Numbered from the stretch's first letter, positions 1 through 9,316 are shown. The stretch: 64,000 nt of DNA from Flavobacterium psychroterrae (GCF_018380615.1 NZ_JAGYVZ010000006.1:62001-126000); one strand, 5' to 3'. Numbers and translations: made by a program. The notes: generated from the sequence alone by a model not told the origin.

Positions 1-147
1 ATGTCGAACATGAATCCATTTTATTTTTCCGTTTCTGCGTATCGCATCATTAAAATGATTTAAACTATCACCGGTAACGGCATAAACACGTTTTACTCCA
101 GCCTCAACTAACATGTCGACTAATTGTTCTGCAACTATTTTACTCAT
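1..147 (-). CDS. Thiamine pyrophosphate-dependent enzyme, PoxB-like (5' part only)
   Basis: Forty-nine N-terminal residues are visible, beginning MSKIVAEQLVDMLVEAG and continuing VYAVTGDSLN; the gene runs off the left edge. This is the opening of the PYR domain of the pyruvate oxidase / acetolactate synthase family, and the V-Y-A-V-T-G-D-S-L-N stretch is typical of pyruvate dehydrogenase (quinone)-like proteins. In that family the enzyme decarboxylates pyruvate, often passing electrons to quinone. The catalytic Glu, the FAD-binding middle domain and the TPP domain are outside the window, so the substrate is not fixed. The ATG is at 145-147. The call rests on recognition of the N-terminus only. 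Confidence 0.7.
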   Translation of the reverse strand, partial: MSKIVAEQLVDMLVEAGVKRVYAVTGDSLNHFNDAIRRNGKIKWIHVRH

Positions 148-287
148 GATTTATTTTTAAAATTAATATTCAGATCGTAATAAACATTGGTTATGGTTTA
201 CTTTCTAATGATTATATTTTAAGAAACATCTGGTTATGATGTAAAAGAGGTTTGGAAAGGTTTTATAAATTTAGGAAAAAGAATTGG

Positions 288-475
288 TTTGAGGAAGGTA
301 CAAAGCAAGAAAGGTTCAAAGTAACAAAGGTTTTCTTTTGAGGTTCAAAGCAAGAAAGGTTCAAAGGGACAAAGGTTTTTTTTTGAGGTTCAAAGTAACA
401 AAGGTTCAAAGGGACAAAGTTTTTTACACTTCGTTTACCTCTGAACCTTTGTTACTTTGAACCTTTGTACCTCTC
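288..475. repeat. Interspersed repeat block, GGTTCAAAG family, with a 23-bp inverted pair
   Basis: The gap 148-475 holds no gene. Its right half is built from variants of AGGTTCAAAG..CAAAGGTTC. Bases 386-408 are the perfect reverse complement of 442-464 (23 bp), with a 33-base loop between. It lies just after the stop of the minus-strand lipoprotein gene, so on that strand it could act as a 3' hairpin or terminator. Bases 148-287 are AT-rich leader of the edge gene with nothing else recognised. The same word family recurs at 1056-1265 and 16772-16826. Confidence 0.7.
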
Positions 476-1003
476 TTAAAAAGGATCCGCAGTCACCCTA
501 AACTTCATATCTGCTTTTACGGTTACATCTTTAGTAAGGGTTTCTTTTAAGGTAACTTGTGTCCTTATTTTGTATTTATCGGCTTTAATGTATTTATCAA
601 GTCTTGCATCGGTACAAATTAAATCGATTGTATTGCTTGAGGAATTGATATTATCCTGATAAGCCAGTTCAATTTCATCAGAATCTGTTGTGGAAATGTA
701 CAAGTGAACTGATTTCAAAAATGTAAATGTTTTATCTGACGGATCTGAAATCGATAATTTTAGAGATCTTATTTTTACATCTTTCACCAAACTTGCTTTG
801 GTTTTGTTGTTGTTAAATTCAGTCGAAGAATTGGTTGTTACATCCGGAGTAATGATTTCTGATGGTAAATTAATAGGTGAAGTACTTTTAATTATAATCG
901 AAGTTTCATTCGAAATAGTAAAGCTCAATAAATCATCGACAGCACTACAAGAGTTTAAAAATAAAGATAAGAAAAGTGAAAGAGCAATTAATTTAGATTT
1001 CAT
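476..1003 (-). CDS. Hypothetical lipoprotein
   Basis: A 175-residue protein starting MKSKLIALSLFLSLFLNSC: a hydrophobic signal peptide ending in a lipobox with Cys at residue 19, so it is probably exported and lipid-anchored. The ATG at 1001-1003 was chosen over an in-frame ATG 63 bases upstream, because only the shorter form begins with a normal signal peptide. The mature part is rich in Ser, Thr, Asp and Lys and looks like a beta-rich surface domain; I recognise no family. It is transcribed away from guaA and is bounded on both sides by repeat blocks. Confidence 0.7.
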   Translation of the reverse strand: MKSKLIALSLFLSLFLNSCSAVDDLLSFTISNETSIIIKSTSPINLPSEIITPDVTTNSSTEFNNNKTKASLVKDVKIRSLKLSISDPSDKTFTFLKSVHLYISTTDSDEIELAYQDNINSSSNTIDLICTDARLDKYIKADKYKIRTQVTLKETLTKDVTVKADMKFRVTADPF

Positions 1004-1055
1004 AAAAGGGTTTTTTCTTAAATACGGTTTTTCTTGAAGATTGGATTTTTCTTTT

Positions 1056-1265
1056 TTGAGGTTCAAAGGAGCAAAGGCTCAGAGTTGCAAAGGTTCAAAG
1101 CGGCAAAGGTTCATAGGTACAAAGGTTTTTTTGAAGGCGCTAAGTTTCTAAGATGCTAAGTGACTATGTTTTTTCTTTTCAAGTTCAAAGAGTAATAAAG
1201 AAAAGACTTAATAAAATCATAGATTTTAAACCTCTGAACCTTTGCATCTCTGAACCTTTGAACCT
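1056..1265. repeat. Interspersed repeats between lipoprotein gene and guaA
   Basis: The gap 1004-1345 between two divergent genes contains GGTTCAAAG-family words at 1056-1112, a stretch of the CTAAGTTTCTAAGATGCTAAG family at 1138-1160, and the inverted form (CTCTGAACCTTTG..CTGAACCTTTGAACC) at about 1230-1264, so the outer blocks can pair with each other. The rest of the gap holds a perfect hairpin and a probable guaA promoter, listed separately. No coding sequence was seen here. Confidence 0.65.
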
Positions 1266-1314
1266 AAAATCGGAACAATGAAAAAAAAATAAAATTTTTC
1301 ATTGTTCCGATTTT
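1266..1314. promoter_or_regulatory. Perfect 20-bp inverted repeat upstream of guaA
   Basis: Bases 1266-1285 and 1295-1314 are exact reverse complements with a 9-base A-rich loop; the core of the arm is TCGGAACAATG. It ends 31 bases before the guaA ATG and just before a TAnnTTTG box. It looks like an intrinsic terminator on either strand, but no plus-strand gene lies upstream. It could insulate guaA from read-through, be an operator, or be a dispersed repeat. Confidence 0.55.
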
Positions 1315-1334
1315 TAAGATTGAAATATAAAAAG

Positions 1335-1342
1335 TATTTTTG
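1335..1342 (+). promoter_or_regulatory. -7 box TATTTTTG, guaA
   Basis: Matches the flavobacterial -7 consensus TAnnTTTG exactly and is followed by C, as is common. It ends only 3 bases before the guaA ATG, so transcription would start at or next to the start codon and the message would be leaderless or nearly so. No convincing TTG lies at the expected distance upstream. Confidence 0.45.
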
Positions 1343-1345
1343 CGC

Positions 1346-2875
1346 ATGCAACACAACGTACTTATTTTAGATTTCGGATCGCAATATACACAGCTTATTG
1401 CGCGTAGAGTTCGCGAATTAAATATATTCTGCGAAATTTTCCCTTACAATCACTTTCCTAGTGATTTATCACCTTATAAAGCCGTAATTTTAGGAGGAAG
1501 CCCATTTTCTGTTCGCGGAGAAGATGCTCCACATCCTGATTTATCTCAAATTCGAGGCAAGCTACCTATGTTGGCAGTTTGTTACGGAGCACAATACTTA
1601 GCCCATTTTAGTGGAGGTGAAGTAGCATCTTCGAACACCAGAGAATATGGTAGAGCCAATTTATCTTATATTAAAGAAGGTGAAACTTTTTTTAATGGCG
1701 TTTCAGAAAACAGCCAGGTTTGGATGAGTCATAGCGACAGTATCAAGGCTTTACCAACAAATGCGGTGAAATTAGCAAGTACTCATGATGTAGAATTTGC
1801 TGCTTACAAAATTGAAGGCGAAACTACTTATGCTATTCAATATCATCCGGAAGTTTTCCATTCTACAGATGGATCAAAAATGCTGGAGAACTTTTTAGTA
1901 AATATTGCCGAAGTTCCTCAAAACTTCACACCAGGTGCTTTCGTAGAAGAAATGGTGGGAGAATTAAAAGAGAAATTAGGAAACGATAAAGTTGTTTTAG
2001 GACTTTCCGGCGGAGTAGATTCTACTGTTGCGGCAGTTTTATTACATCAGGCAATTGGAAAAAACTTATACTGTATTTTTGTAAATAACGGTTTATTACG
2101 TAAAAACGAATTCCAAAATGTATTAGATCAATATAAAGGAATGGGATTGAACGTAAAAGGCGTAGATGCCGGAGATCGTTTCTTAGGCGAATTAGCCGGA
2201 ATTAGTGATCCTGAAACCAAACGTAAAACAATTGGTCGTGTATTTATCGAAGTTTTTGATGATGAATCACACTTAATCGAAGACGTAAAATGGCTGGCGC
2301 AGGGAACTATTTATCCTGACGTAATCGAATCGGTTTCTGTAAAAGGACCATCGGCAACCATTAAATCACACCATAATGTAGGTGGATTGCCGGATTATAT
2401 GAAATTAAAAATTGTAGAACCACTTAGAATGTTGTTTAAAGACGAAGTTCGAAGAGTTGGAGCTACTTTAGGAATAGATCCTGAATTATTAGGAAGACAC
2501 CCTTTCCCGGGACCAGGATTATCAATTAGAATTTTAGGAGATATTACCCCGGAGAAAGTTCAGATTTTACAAGATGTTGATGCCGTTTTTATCGACGGAT
2601 TAAAATCTTGGGGATTGTATGACAAAGTTTGGCAGGCCGGAGCAATTTTGCTTCCTGTAAATAGTGTTGGTGTGATGGGCGATGAGCGTACTTACGAAAA
2701 AGTAGTAGCGCTTAGAGCCGTTGAATCTACTGATGGTATGACTGCTGACTGGGTTCATTTACCGTATGATTTTTTAATGAAAGTGTCTAATGACATTATA
2801 AATAAAGTAAAAGGCGTGAATCGTGTAGTTTACGATATCAGCTCAAAACCACCGGCAACAATTGAGTGGGAATAA
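1346..2875 (+). CDS. guaA: GMP synthase (glutamine-hydrolysing)
   Basis: Converts XMP to GMP using glutamine and ATP, the last step of GMP synthesis, in the cytoplasm. The 509-residue product has the class I glutamine amidotransferase domain first (nucleophile Cys79 in AVCYGAQ, His167 and Glu169 in QYHPEV), then the ATP-pyrophosphatase domain with the SGGVDST loop near residue 218, and the C-terminal dimerisation domain ending KPPATIEWE. This is full family length with all key motifs. The ATG at 1346 was preferred over a TTG six bases upstream because GuaA proteins begin at this point. It is followed by its own terminator and is probably transcribed alone. Confidence 0.97.
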   Translation: MQHNVLILDFGSQYTQLIARRVRELNIFCEIFPYNHFPSDLSPYKAVILGGSPFSVRGEDAPHPDLSQIRGKLPMLAVCYGAQYLAHFSGGEVASSNTREYGRANLSYIKEGETFFNGVSENSQVWMSHSDSIKALPTNAVKLASTHDVEFAAYKIEGETTYAIQYHPEVFHSTDGSKMLENFLVNIAEVPQNFTPGAFVEEMVGELKEKLGNDKVVLGLSGGVDSTVAAVLLHQAIGKNLYCIFVNNGLLRKNEFQNVLDQYKGMGLNVKGVDAGDRFLGELAGISDPETKRKTIGRVFIEVFDDESHLIEDVKWLAQGTIYPDVIESVSVKGPSATIKSHHNVGGLPDYMKLKIVEPLRMLFKDEVRRVGATLGIDPELLGRHPFPGPGLSIRILGDITPEKVQILQDVDAVFIDGLKSWGLYDKVWQAGAILLPVNSVGVMGDERTYEKVVALRAVESTDGMTADWVHLPYDFLMKVSNDIINKVKGVNRVVYDISSKPPATIEWE

Positions 2876-2901
2876 AGCTTGATTATCATTATAATAGATT
2901 A

Positions 2902-2934
2902 AAAAAATGTCCATATTTTATGGGCATTTTTTTG
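2902..2934 (+). terminator. Rho-independent terminator of guaA
   Basis: Stem arms AAAAAATGTCCAT (2902-2914) and ATGGGCATTTTTT (from 2920) pair with one G-U, followed by a T run. Confidence 0.85.
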
Positions 2935-3055
2935 TTTTATTAATTAGGCAAAAATATTTAATGTTCTAAGTTGTAACAAAGATGCAGGTGATAATAGTGC
3001 TATTTTTAAAATTAAGTTACATTTGTAAAGCCCTAATTTTTTAAACCTACTATTT

Positions 3056-4969
3056 ATGAGAGAACTTTTAACGATTTCTCTTGTCTTTATTTTGTCTTTT
3101 AACAAAATAACTGCGCAAGATTCAATTATTGAACACAAAATTCAAAAAGGAGAAACTGCCTATTTTATTGCCCAGAAATACAAGGTTTCTGTCGAAGAAA
3201 TTTACAAACTCAACCCCGAGTCGGAAAGCGGAATCAAAGACAATCAAATTATTAAGATTCCCGTTCACCCCGCAGAAAAACAAAATCACGATCAGCAAAT
3301 AACTCATATTGTTGGTGCAAAAGAAACCCTTTTTGGTTTATCAAAACAATACAATGTTTCTGTAGAAGCGCTTCAAAATGCAAACCCAATTCTTGCCAAC
3401 GGACTTCAGATTGGTCAGGAATTAATTATTCCTCAGAATATTGCAAATCTTTCTAAAACAGAAATAACAACTTCTTCAAAAGTAACCCATCAGGTTGTTG
3501 CAAAGGAATCTTTGTTTAGTATTGCCAGACAATATAATGTTTCGGTTAATGATTTAGAAAATCTAAACAAGGAAGTTCTTCAAAACGGATTGCAAATTGG
3601 TCAGACAATTTCAATTCCGAACAAAAGAAAAACCTTAGATGGAAGAGTTCGTGTAATAAATCAGGAAACTATTTTTCATGTGGTTGAACCAAAGGAAACC
3701 AAATTTTCGATTTCAAAAAAATACGGAATCTCAATTGATCAGTTGGAATCCCAAAACCCTGAAATCGTAAACGGATTAATTGTTGGCAATAAATTAGCCA
3801 TTAATACAAAGGAAGTAAAAGCAACGACTGAAGGTGAAGAATTGATGTTGGCTTTAGCCGAAAAACAAGTTGTAGTTGAAAAAGGAAAAGCCAAAACGGT
3901 TGAATTAGAAGATTTAAAAGACAGATTGGTTGTTCAGAAAGAAATGAATCAGAAAATTATCAAGATCAATGATTTAAAAGTCAATCTGAATAATATGAAC
4001 GGTTCTAAGGAAAATTCGGTTGAAAAACTGCGATTAGTTCTTGAAGCGAATAAAAATGTTCAGGATATTTTAATGGCAAAATTAGATTCATTGGTAAACA
4101 CGATGAATAATGATTTAGTTGATTTAAAAAGAATGGATATTTTAAATGTTGACGAATCAAAACGTTTAGAAAAACAATCGTATGCAAGCATTGGACAAAC
4201 CAGTGAATTATCATCTCAATTAAAAAAAGAACTGGCTGAAAACCGAAAAGCATATGCTGGTTTAATGAATAAAGTGGAGAAAATTGCTGTTGAAGAAAAT
4301 CAGGAATACAAGAAGAAAATCCGCGAAGGCGAAAAAAATAATAACGTAACTTCTTTACAACAACGACTTTCTTTAGAAGAAATAAAACGCTATAAAATAA
4401 ATCAGGAACAAGGTGATGCACAAAACCAGCTTTTGATTGCCAAAATAGATTCGCTTGATACTCAGAAAAAAATCGAAGTAAAACGACATATTAGTAAAGC
4501 TACTTATTATAGTATGGAAGCCAGAAAATTTGATGATAAACTGGCTTTGATAAAATTGAAAAAATATCAGGACGACGCCATTAAAAATCAAAATAAAACA
4601 AATTCATCTGAATCTTCAAAAACAGTTTCGCTGGAAGAAATGAAGCGTGAACTAAAGGAAAACCCTCTTAAAACAGATATAAAAGTAAAGATTGAAGTTT
4701 ATGATAATCTTAAAGAAGTTTCAAACGGCTATTACTTAGTTTTAGGTATATTTACAGACTCCTCGCTAAGAGATAAGCTCATTATGAAACTCATTGATTC
4801 TGGCGATTTTAACGCTAGTTTCTTCTTTAATATTAATAGTCTTTCGTACTATGTTTATGCAGATAAGTATCAAAATATGGAAGAAGTCTTGTATAAATGC
4901 AAGAAAAATGAAGAAGATGAGTTATATAAAGAGATTATAATTGCTAAGGCAGAAATTGATCTTAGATAA
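3056..4969 (+). CDS. Secreted four-LysM protein with coiled coil and SPOR-like end
   Basis: A 637-residue exported protein: signal peptide ending near residue 20 (NKITAQ), then four LysM repeats at about 25-69, 82-126, 143-188 and 205-249, each of the form V..KET.F.I.KQY.VS...L...NP..-NGL.IGQ.L.IP. LysM modules bind peptidoglycan. Residues about 260-560 are charged, Lys/Glu-rich and probably coiled coil. The end (GYYLVLGIFTDSSL, then FFFNINSLSYYVYADKY) resembles the SPOR-like domain found at the C-terminus of many Bacteroidota envelope proteins. It precedes a second LysM protein by 97 bases, and the pair probably shares a cell-wall role. The exact function is unknown. Confidence 0.8.
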   Translation: MRELLTISLVFILSFNKITAQDSIIEHKIQKGETAYFIAQKYKVSVEEIYKLNPESESGIKDNQIIKIPVHPAEKQNHDQQITHIVGAKETLFGLSKQYNVSVEALQNANPILANGLQIGQELIIPQNIANLSKTEITTSSKVTHQVVAKESLFSIARQYNVSVNDLENLNKEVLQNGLQIGQTISIPNKRKTLDGRVRVINQETIFHVVEPKETKFSISKKYGISIDQLESQNPEIVNGLIVGNKLAINTKEVKATTEGEELMLALAEKQVVVEKGKAKTVELEDLKDRLVVQKEMNQKIIKINDLKVNLNNMNGSKENSVEKLRLVLEANKNVQDILMAKLDSLVNTMNNDLVDLKRMDILNVDESKRLEKQSYASIGQTSELSSQLKKELAENRKAYAGLMNKVEKIAVEENQEYKKKIREGEKNNNVTSLQQRLSLEEIKRYKINQEQGDAQNQLLIAKIDSLDTQKKIEVKRHISKATYYSMEARKFDDKLALIKLKKYQDDAIKNQNKTNSSESSKTVSLEEMKRELKENPLKTDIKVKIEVYDNLKEVSNGYYLVLGIFTDSSLRDKLIMKLIDSGDFNASFFFNINSLSYYVYADKYQNMEEVLYKCKKNEEDELYKEIIIAKAEIDLR

Positions 4970-5066
4970 TTATTAGCGATAAAATAACAAGTGGCAAGAA
5001 TCTTGCTTTGAAGAGAATTGAGTATCTTGTTTTGAATTAAAAATTAAATTGTTTTAAGTCTTATTT

Positions 5067-7169
5067 ATGAAATATTATTCAACATTATTGTTTCTTGTTT
5101 TTTTTATAACGTTTTCTGCTTTTTCACAAGAAAAAGTCATTAAATATACTGTTACAAGTGGGGAAACGGTTAACCAGATTGCTGTTAAATTTAAGGTTAC
5201 GCCTTATGATATTTATGCATTGAATCCAGATGCAAGAAGAGGAATTTCTCCTAATACAGTTTTGCTGATTCCAACCAATAATGCGAAATCATCTGCGGTT
5301 AAATCTGAAGCTGTTGCAGCAAAAACGAGCGCAAATACAAAAGAAGTAATTCACGAAGTACAACCAAAAGAGACTTTTTATAGTATTGAAAAAAAATACA
5401 ATATCTCTGATGAAGCTTTGAAAGCGGCAAATCCAGGTCTGGAAAAAAGCGGTGTCCAAATAGGACAGAAATTGGTTATTCCTGCAAAAGGTTCAAAAGC
5501 AAAATCCTCTGTAACGGCAGAAAAACCTGCTAAAGAAAAAGCTCAGGATAATAAATACGTTTATCATGATGTTGTGGCAAAAGAAACTAAGTTTTCAATT
5601 GCTAAACAATACGGGATTTCAATTGAAGAATTAGAGAAACGCAATCCTGAAATTGTTTCAAATTTGCCAGTTGGTTTTAGATTAACCATAAAAGGAAAAG
5701 CGCCTAAAACGGAAGCTTCAACTCCAGCCGTTACTGCAAATACTGCAAAACCGACTGAAACTAAAAAAGCAGCAGAAACTTCTAAAAAAGCGACTACTTA
5801 CATGGACTATCAGGTGAAACCGAAAGAGACATTATATAGTTTGTCAAGAATTTTTCATTTGACTCAGGAAGAATTGACTCAATTAAATCCTGCACTTTCT
5901 GAAGGAGTAAAAGAAGGAATGGTTTTAAAAGTTCCAACAGGATATTTAGCACCTGCTCCAATTATTCCGCAACAACAACAGCAACCTGTTGAAAAACCTA
6001 TAGAAAACACCAATACAGGAGGTTCAATTCAGATTATTGATAAAGTAAAGTCTGAAACAGTTACCGTTAATCCGGAAGTAGTTGAACTGAATAAAAAGAG
6101 AGGACAAAACGAGCGTAAAAAAGTGGTTTTATTGTTGCCTTTTAATTTGAATAAAATGCAAAACGATACGATGAGCACTGCCAATCGTATTAAAAATGAT
6201 AAATTTTTGAACATGACTCTTGACTTTTATTCAGGAGCAATGATGGCAATTGATTCGGCTAAAACGTTGAAATTACCAATTGATGTTGCTATTTATGATT
6301 CGCAGGAAACCAAAACGAATTCAAATGTTTCGTCTTTAATTGCTCAGAATAAATTACAAGATGCAAATGCGGTTATCGGACCATTCTATCAAAACAATGC
6401 CGAAGCAACTGCAAATACTTTGCGCATGTACAACGTTCCTGTGATTTCTCCATTATCTAAAGATTCAGCGAATCCAATTGATAATTTGTATCAAACGATT
6501 CCAACAAATGATGTTGTTCGAAATGCAGTTTTTGATTATATGCGTTCTAAAAACGGAAACATAGTTGCGGTTGTAGATAAAAAGAAAGAATCGGTTATTA
6601 ATTATATCAAACAAAATCAAAAAGGTGTTGTTTTTGCAGCACTTTCAGAAACGGGCGGTCTGGATGTAGCAAATTTAAAAAGTTTGTTATTGCCTAACCG
6701 AATGAATTATGTAGTAATGGAAACGGGAAATACCGCTATGATTAAAACAACTATCAAAGCCTTAATTGATTCGCAAAGAACATGTCAGGTACAATTGGTA
6801 ATTTTAGAACCAAACAGTACGCTTGACACAGATGAAATTAGTTTTGATAATCTGGTTAAATTAAAATTGATGTATCCGTCTGTAACCCGCGAAAGTGACG
6901 AAGCAGCTGTTACAATCTTTGACAAAGAATACAGATTGAAAAATAAAGTGAATCCTAATACATATGCAACACGCGGATTTGATGTAACTTTTGATACAAT
7001 GATGCGTTTGGTTCAGGGAAAAACATATCAGGAAACGGCAGATTTAATGACAACGGAACAAGTTGACAATAAATTTCAATTTTATAAAAAAGAAGATGGA
7101 GGACACGCTAACAAAGGTGTTTATATTTTATATTACGATACTGACTTAACTTTAAAAGTAGCAAATTAA
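5067..7169 (+). CDS. LysM protein with type 1 periplasmic-binding-like domain
   Basis: A 700-residue protein: signal peptide to about residue 20 (ITFSAFSQ), four LysM repeats at about 24-69, 94-140, 165-210 and 245-290, a linker with a run of Gln, then from about residue 350 a domain like the type 1 periplasmic binding fold of branched amino acid and LppC-type receptors (KVVLLLPFN, then ANAVIGPFYQNNAEATA and VPVISPLSKDSAN). The LysM part should anchor it to peptidoglycan; the ligand is unknown and no transporter lies beside it. Its stop overlaps the start of the OsmC gene by one base (TAATG), so the two are translationally coupled. Confidence 0.85.
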   Translation: MKYYSTLLFLVFFITFSAFSQEKVIKYTVTSGETVNQIAVKFKVTPYDIYALNPDARRGISPNTVLLIPTNNAKSSAVKSEAVAAKTSANTKEVIHEVQPKETFYSIEKKYNISDEALKAANPGLEKSGVQIGQKLVIPAKGSKAKSSVTAEKPAKEKAQDNKYVYHDVVAKETKFSIAKQYGISIEELEKRNPEIVSNLPVGFRLTIKGKAPKTEASTPAVTANTAKPTETKKAAETSKKATTYMDYQVKPKETLYSLSRIFHLTQEELTQLNPALSEGVKEGMVLKVPTGYLAPAPIIPQQQQQPVEKPIENTNTGGSIQIIDKVKSETVTVNPEVVELNKKRGQNERKKVVLLLPFNLNKMQNDTMSTANRIKNDKFLNMTLDFYSGAMMAIDSAKTLKLPIDVAIYDSQETKTNSNVSSLIAQNKLQDANAVIGPFYQNNAEATANTLRMYNVPVISPLSKDSANPIDNLYQTIPTNDVVRNAVFDYMRSKNGNIVAVVDKKKESVINYIKQNQKGVVFAALSETGGLDVANLKSLLLPNRMNYVVMETGNTAMIKTTIKALIDSQRTCQVQLVILEPNSTLDTDEISFDNLVKLKLMYPSVTRESDEAAVTIFDKEYRLKNKVNPNTYATRGFDVTFDTMMRLVQGKTYQETADLMTTEQVDNKFQFYKKEDGGHANKGVYILYYDTDLTLKVAN

Positions 7170-7570
7170 TGACATCAAAAGTAACCTATTTAGGAGATTT
7201 AAGAACAAAATCAATTCACGTGCAATCAGGAAGTGAAATCATATCTGACGCACCTTTAGATAATAACGGAAAAGGAGAAGCGTTTTCTCCAACTGATACA
7301 GTTGCAAATGCTTTAGCAAGCTGCATGATGACTATTATGGGAATCAAAGCCCGTGATTTAAACGTAGATTTTATTGGTTCTACAGCTGATGTAACTAAAA
7401 TAATGAATGCTGAACCAAGAAGAATTGGAGCAATCGAAATTGCTTTTGAAATGAAAAGCGACGCCGATGAAAAAAATAGAATTATTCTGGAACGTGCCGC
7501 AATGACTTGTCCGGTATTTTTGAGTTTATCAAGTGAAATCGAAAAAGTAATTACTTTTAACTGGAAGTAA
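7169..7570 (+). CDS. OsmC family peroxiredoxin-like protein
   Basis: A 133-residue cytoplasmic protein of the OsmC/Ohr family, which reduces organic hydroperoxides through two cysteines. The two expected Cys are present: one in ASCMMTIMGIKA near residue 52 and one in MTCPVFLSLSSE near residue 112. The length is normal for the YhfA-like branch. Its ATG overlaps the stop of the LysM/binding-protein gene, and a strong terminator follows, so it closes that operon. Whether it acts as a peroxidase or has another thiol role in this branch cannot be told from sequence. Confidence 0.85.
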   Translation: MTSKVTYLGDLRTKSIHVQSGSEIISDAPLDNNGKGEAFSPTDTVANALASCMMTIMGIKARDLNVDFIGSTADVTKIMNAEPRRIGAIEIAFEMKSDADEKNRIILERAAMTCPVFLSLSSEIEKVITFNWK

Positions 7571-7590
7571 TTTATTTGCAATATGAAATA

Positions 7591-7620
7591 AGAAAAGGGC
7601 ACTTTAAAGTGCCCTTTTCT
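7591..7620. terminator. Terminator after the OsmC gene
   Basis: A 30-base perfect palindrome: AGAAAAGGGCACTTT (7591-7605) followed at once by its reverse complement (7606-7620), with a GC-rich centre of the arm and T-rich tail. Works in either direction by sequence. Confidence 0.9.
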
Positions 7621-7685
7621 CGTTTTAATAACTAACCAATAAAAAATATTAACGCGTTGGGGGTAATGCATAAGTAAAATAATTA

Positions 7686-7818
7686 AACACATAGAAACAT
7701 AGATTTTATGTTTTGAAAAAGTAAATTAAAAAGAAACTTGTTTCTCCCACATAGCTATGTTTGTTAATGCAAGTGAAATGCCTTTCTTGAGTTCAGTAAT
7801 TCTATGTTTCTATGTGTT
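7686..7818. repeat. 133-bp element bounded by 17-bp inverted repeats
   Basis: Left end 7686-7702 (AACACATAGAAACATAG) is the exact reverse complement of the right end 7802-7818. Inside is about 99 bases of AT-rich non-coding DNA with a smaller CACATAGCTATG palindrome near 7749. No ORF or target duplication is apparent. The shape is that of a MITE-like or folded dispersed repeat between the OsmC and GH109 genes, at the 3' side of both. Confidence 0.55.
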
Positions 7819-7843
7819 AAATATTTACAACCAACGGGTTATA

Positions 7844-9223
7844 TTATTCTGAAAATTCTAATTTTTGTAATTTGTTCCATCCGCCACGCGTGAAATCAGG
7901 AATTTCTACAGGAGAAGAATTATTGTCAAGAGAGATTTCAGTTAAAGGACCCAAACAAGACCATTCGGCTAAATCGTAAACGTCCATATCAAGCGGAAGC
8001 CCTTTTTGCAGACAGTGAATTAAACGATAATCCATTACGAAATCCATTCCGCCATGGCCACCCACTTTTTTAGCTTGTTCTTCAATATTTTTTACAATTG
8101 GATGTTTGTATTTTTCCATCAATGCTTTTTTAACCTCTTCAGGAACAAAAGAATGCGCGCTTAATTTTTCGTGATTTGGTTTTACATCGTCGCCTAATTC
8201 TTTGCCATCTAAAGCATAACCTTCTAACGGATATTTGTTTGCAAAACCTTTAGTTCCGCTTAATTGGTACATTCTGCTGTATGGGCGAGGAGAAGTAACG
8301 TCATGCTGAATCTGGATTGTTTTTCCGTTTTCAGTACGAATCATGGTCATAGTATGATCTCCGTTTCTGAAATCTTTAATTTCCTGCCCTGATTTTTCTT
8401 TGATATAAGCAGGATTTCCAACTGCTTTTGTATCCATAGAAACTAAGAAATTCATTTTATCTCCACGGTGAATATTCAATGCCTGACACGCTGGACCCAT
8501 TCCGTGCGTGGCATATACATCCCCACGATGTTTAATGTTGTAATCCATTCTCCAGTTGTTCCAGTATTCTCCCCAAAATGGCTGAAGTCCGTGAATATAC
8601 GAACCTTCGGCATGAAGGATTTCTCCAAACAAACCATGTTGTGCCATATTTAATGTCGTTAATTCGAAGAAATCATAAACGCAATTTTCAAGTTGCATAC
8701 AATGTTTACGGGTTTTTTCAGAAGTATCAATAAGATCCCAGATTTCCTTCATAGTCAACGCGCCCGGAACTTCGATAGCTACATGTTTCCCGTCTTTCAT
8801 TGCCTGAACGCCTATTAATGCATGATGTTTCCAATCTGTGGCAATATAAACTAAATCAACATTTGGCAAAGCTGTGACTTTTTTCCATGCATTTTCATCA
8901 CCAAAAAATTCTTGTGCTTTAGGAAGTCCTTGTTTGGTTAAAATTTCATTTGCTGATTGTGTGTTTTTTTCTAACATATCACAAAGTGCCACAATTTCGA
9001 CACCTGGAATATGTGTCATGCGTTCAACTGCTCCTGGACCACGCATTCCAAGTCCTATAAAAGCCACGCGAACAGTAGGAATCGGTGCTGTTGCTAAACG
9101 CAAAACATCTTGCTGACCTTTTGAACGAGCCGGAGCTTTTGTTTTAATCATTTGTGCCGATGCGATTGTTGCTTCAAACAAAAGACAGGCTACTAACATG
9201 AATTTTAAAATACTAGTTTTCAT
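7844..9223 (-). CDS. Gfo/Idh/MocA-type glycosidase, GH109-like (alpha-N-acetylgalactosaminidase family)
   Basis: A 459-residue exported protein: signal peptide ending near ATIASAQ, then an NAD-binding Rossmann fold (VRVAFIGLGMRGPG at about residue 52) and the Gfo/Idh/MocA C-terminal domain. The GH109 family, known for NAD-dependent alpha-N-acetylgalactosaminidases, has the same layout, and the motifs HVAIEVPGALT, EGSYIHGLQPFW and YATHGMGP near residues 152, 205 and 236 fit it closely. It would remove terminal alpha-GalNAc from glycans in the periplasm or at the surface by an oxidation-elimination route. It is the distal gene of the minus-strand SusCD locus, which supports a glycan role. Substrate is inferred from family only. 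Confidence 0.82.
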   Translation of the reverse strand: MKTSILKFMLVACLLFEATIASAQMIKTKAPARSKGQQDVLRLATAPIPTVRVAFIGLGMRGPGAVERMTHIPGVEIVALCDMLEKNTQSANEILTKQGLPKAQEFFGDENAWKKVTALPNVDLVYIATDWKHHALIGVQAMKDGKHVAIEVPGALTMKEIWDLIDTSEKTRKHCMQLENCVYDFFELTTLNMAQHGLFGEILHAEGSYIHGLQPFWGEYWNNWRMDYNIKHRGDVYATHGMGPACQALNIHRGDKMNFLVSMDTKAVGNPAYIKEKSGQEIKDFRNGDHTMTMIRTENGKTIQIQHDVTSPRPYSRMYQLSGTKGFANKYPLEGYALDGKELGDDVKPNHEKLSAHSFVPEEVKKALMEKYKHPIVKNIEEQAKKVGGHGGMDFVMDYRLIHCLQKGLPLDMDVYDLAEWSCLGPLTEISLDNNSSPVEIPDFTRGGWNKLQKLEFSE

Positions 9224-9316
9224 AATTGAATTAATTTGATTTGAAATGATGATAATCGAAATACTAATTATTAGGAATTATTGTTTTATGTAATTTGTTT
9301 GTTTTTAAAAAGACTT

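Noticed and set aside
148-287. Possible small RNA or tRNA in the first spacer
   Set aside because: No cloverleaf, CCA end or stable stem could be found by eye.
798-1037. Plus-strand open frame opposite the lipoprotein gene
   Set aside because: It is the antisense of a gene with a clear signal peptide and lipobox, has no family resemblance and ends in the complement of the signal peptide.
4005-4421. Minus-strand frame inside the first LysM protein
   Set aside because: Antisense of a Lys/Glu-rich coiled coil, which gives a Phe/Leu-rich false protein that only looks like a membrane protein.
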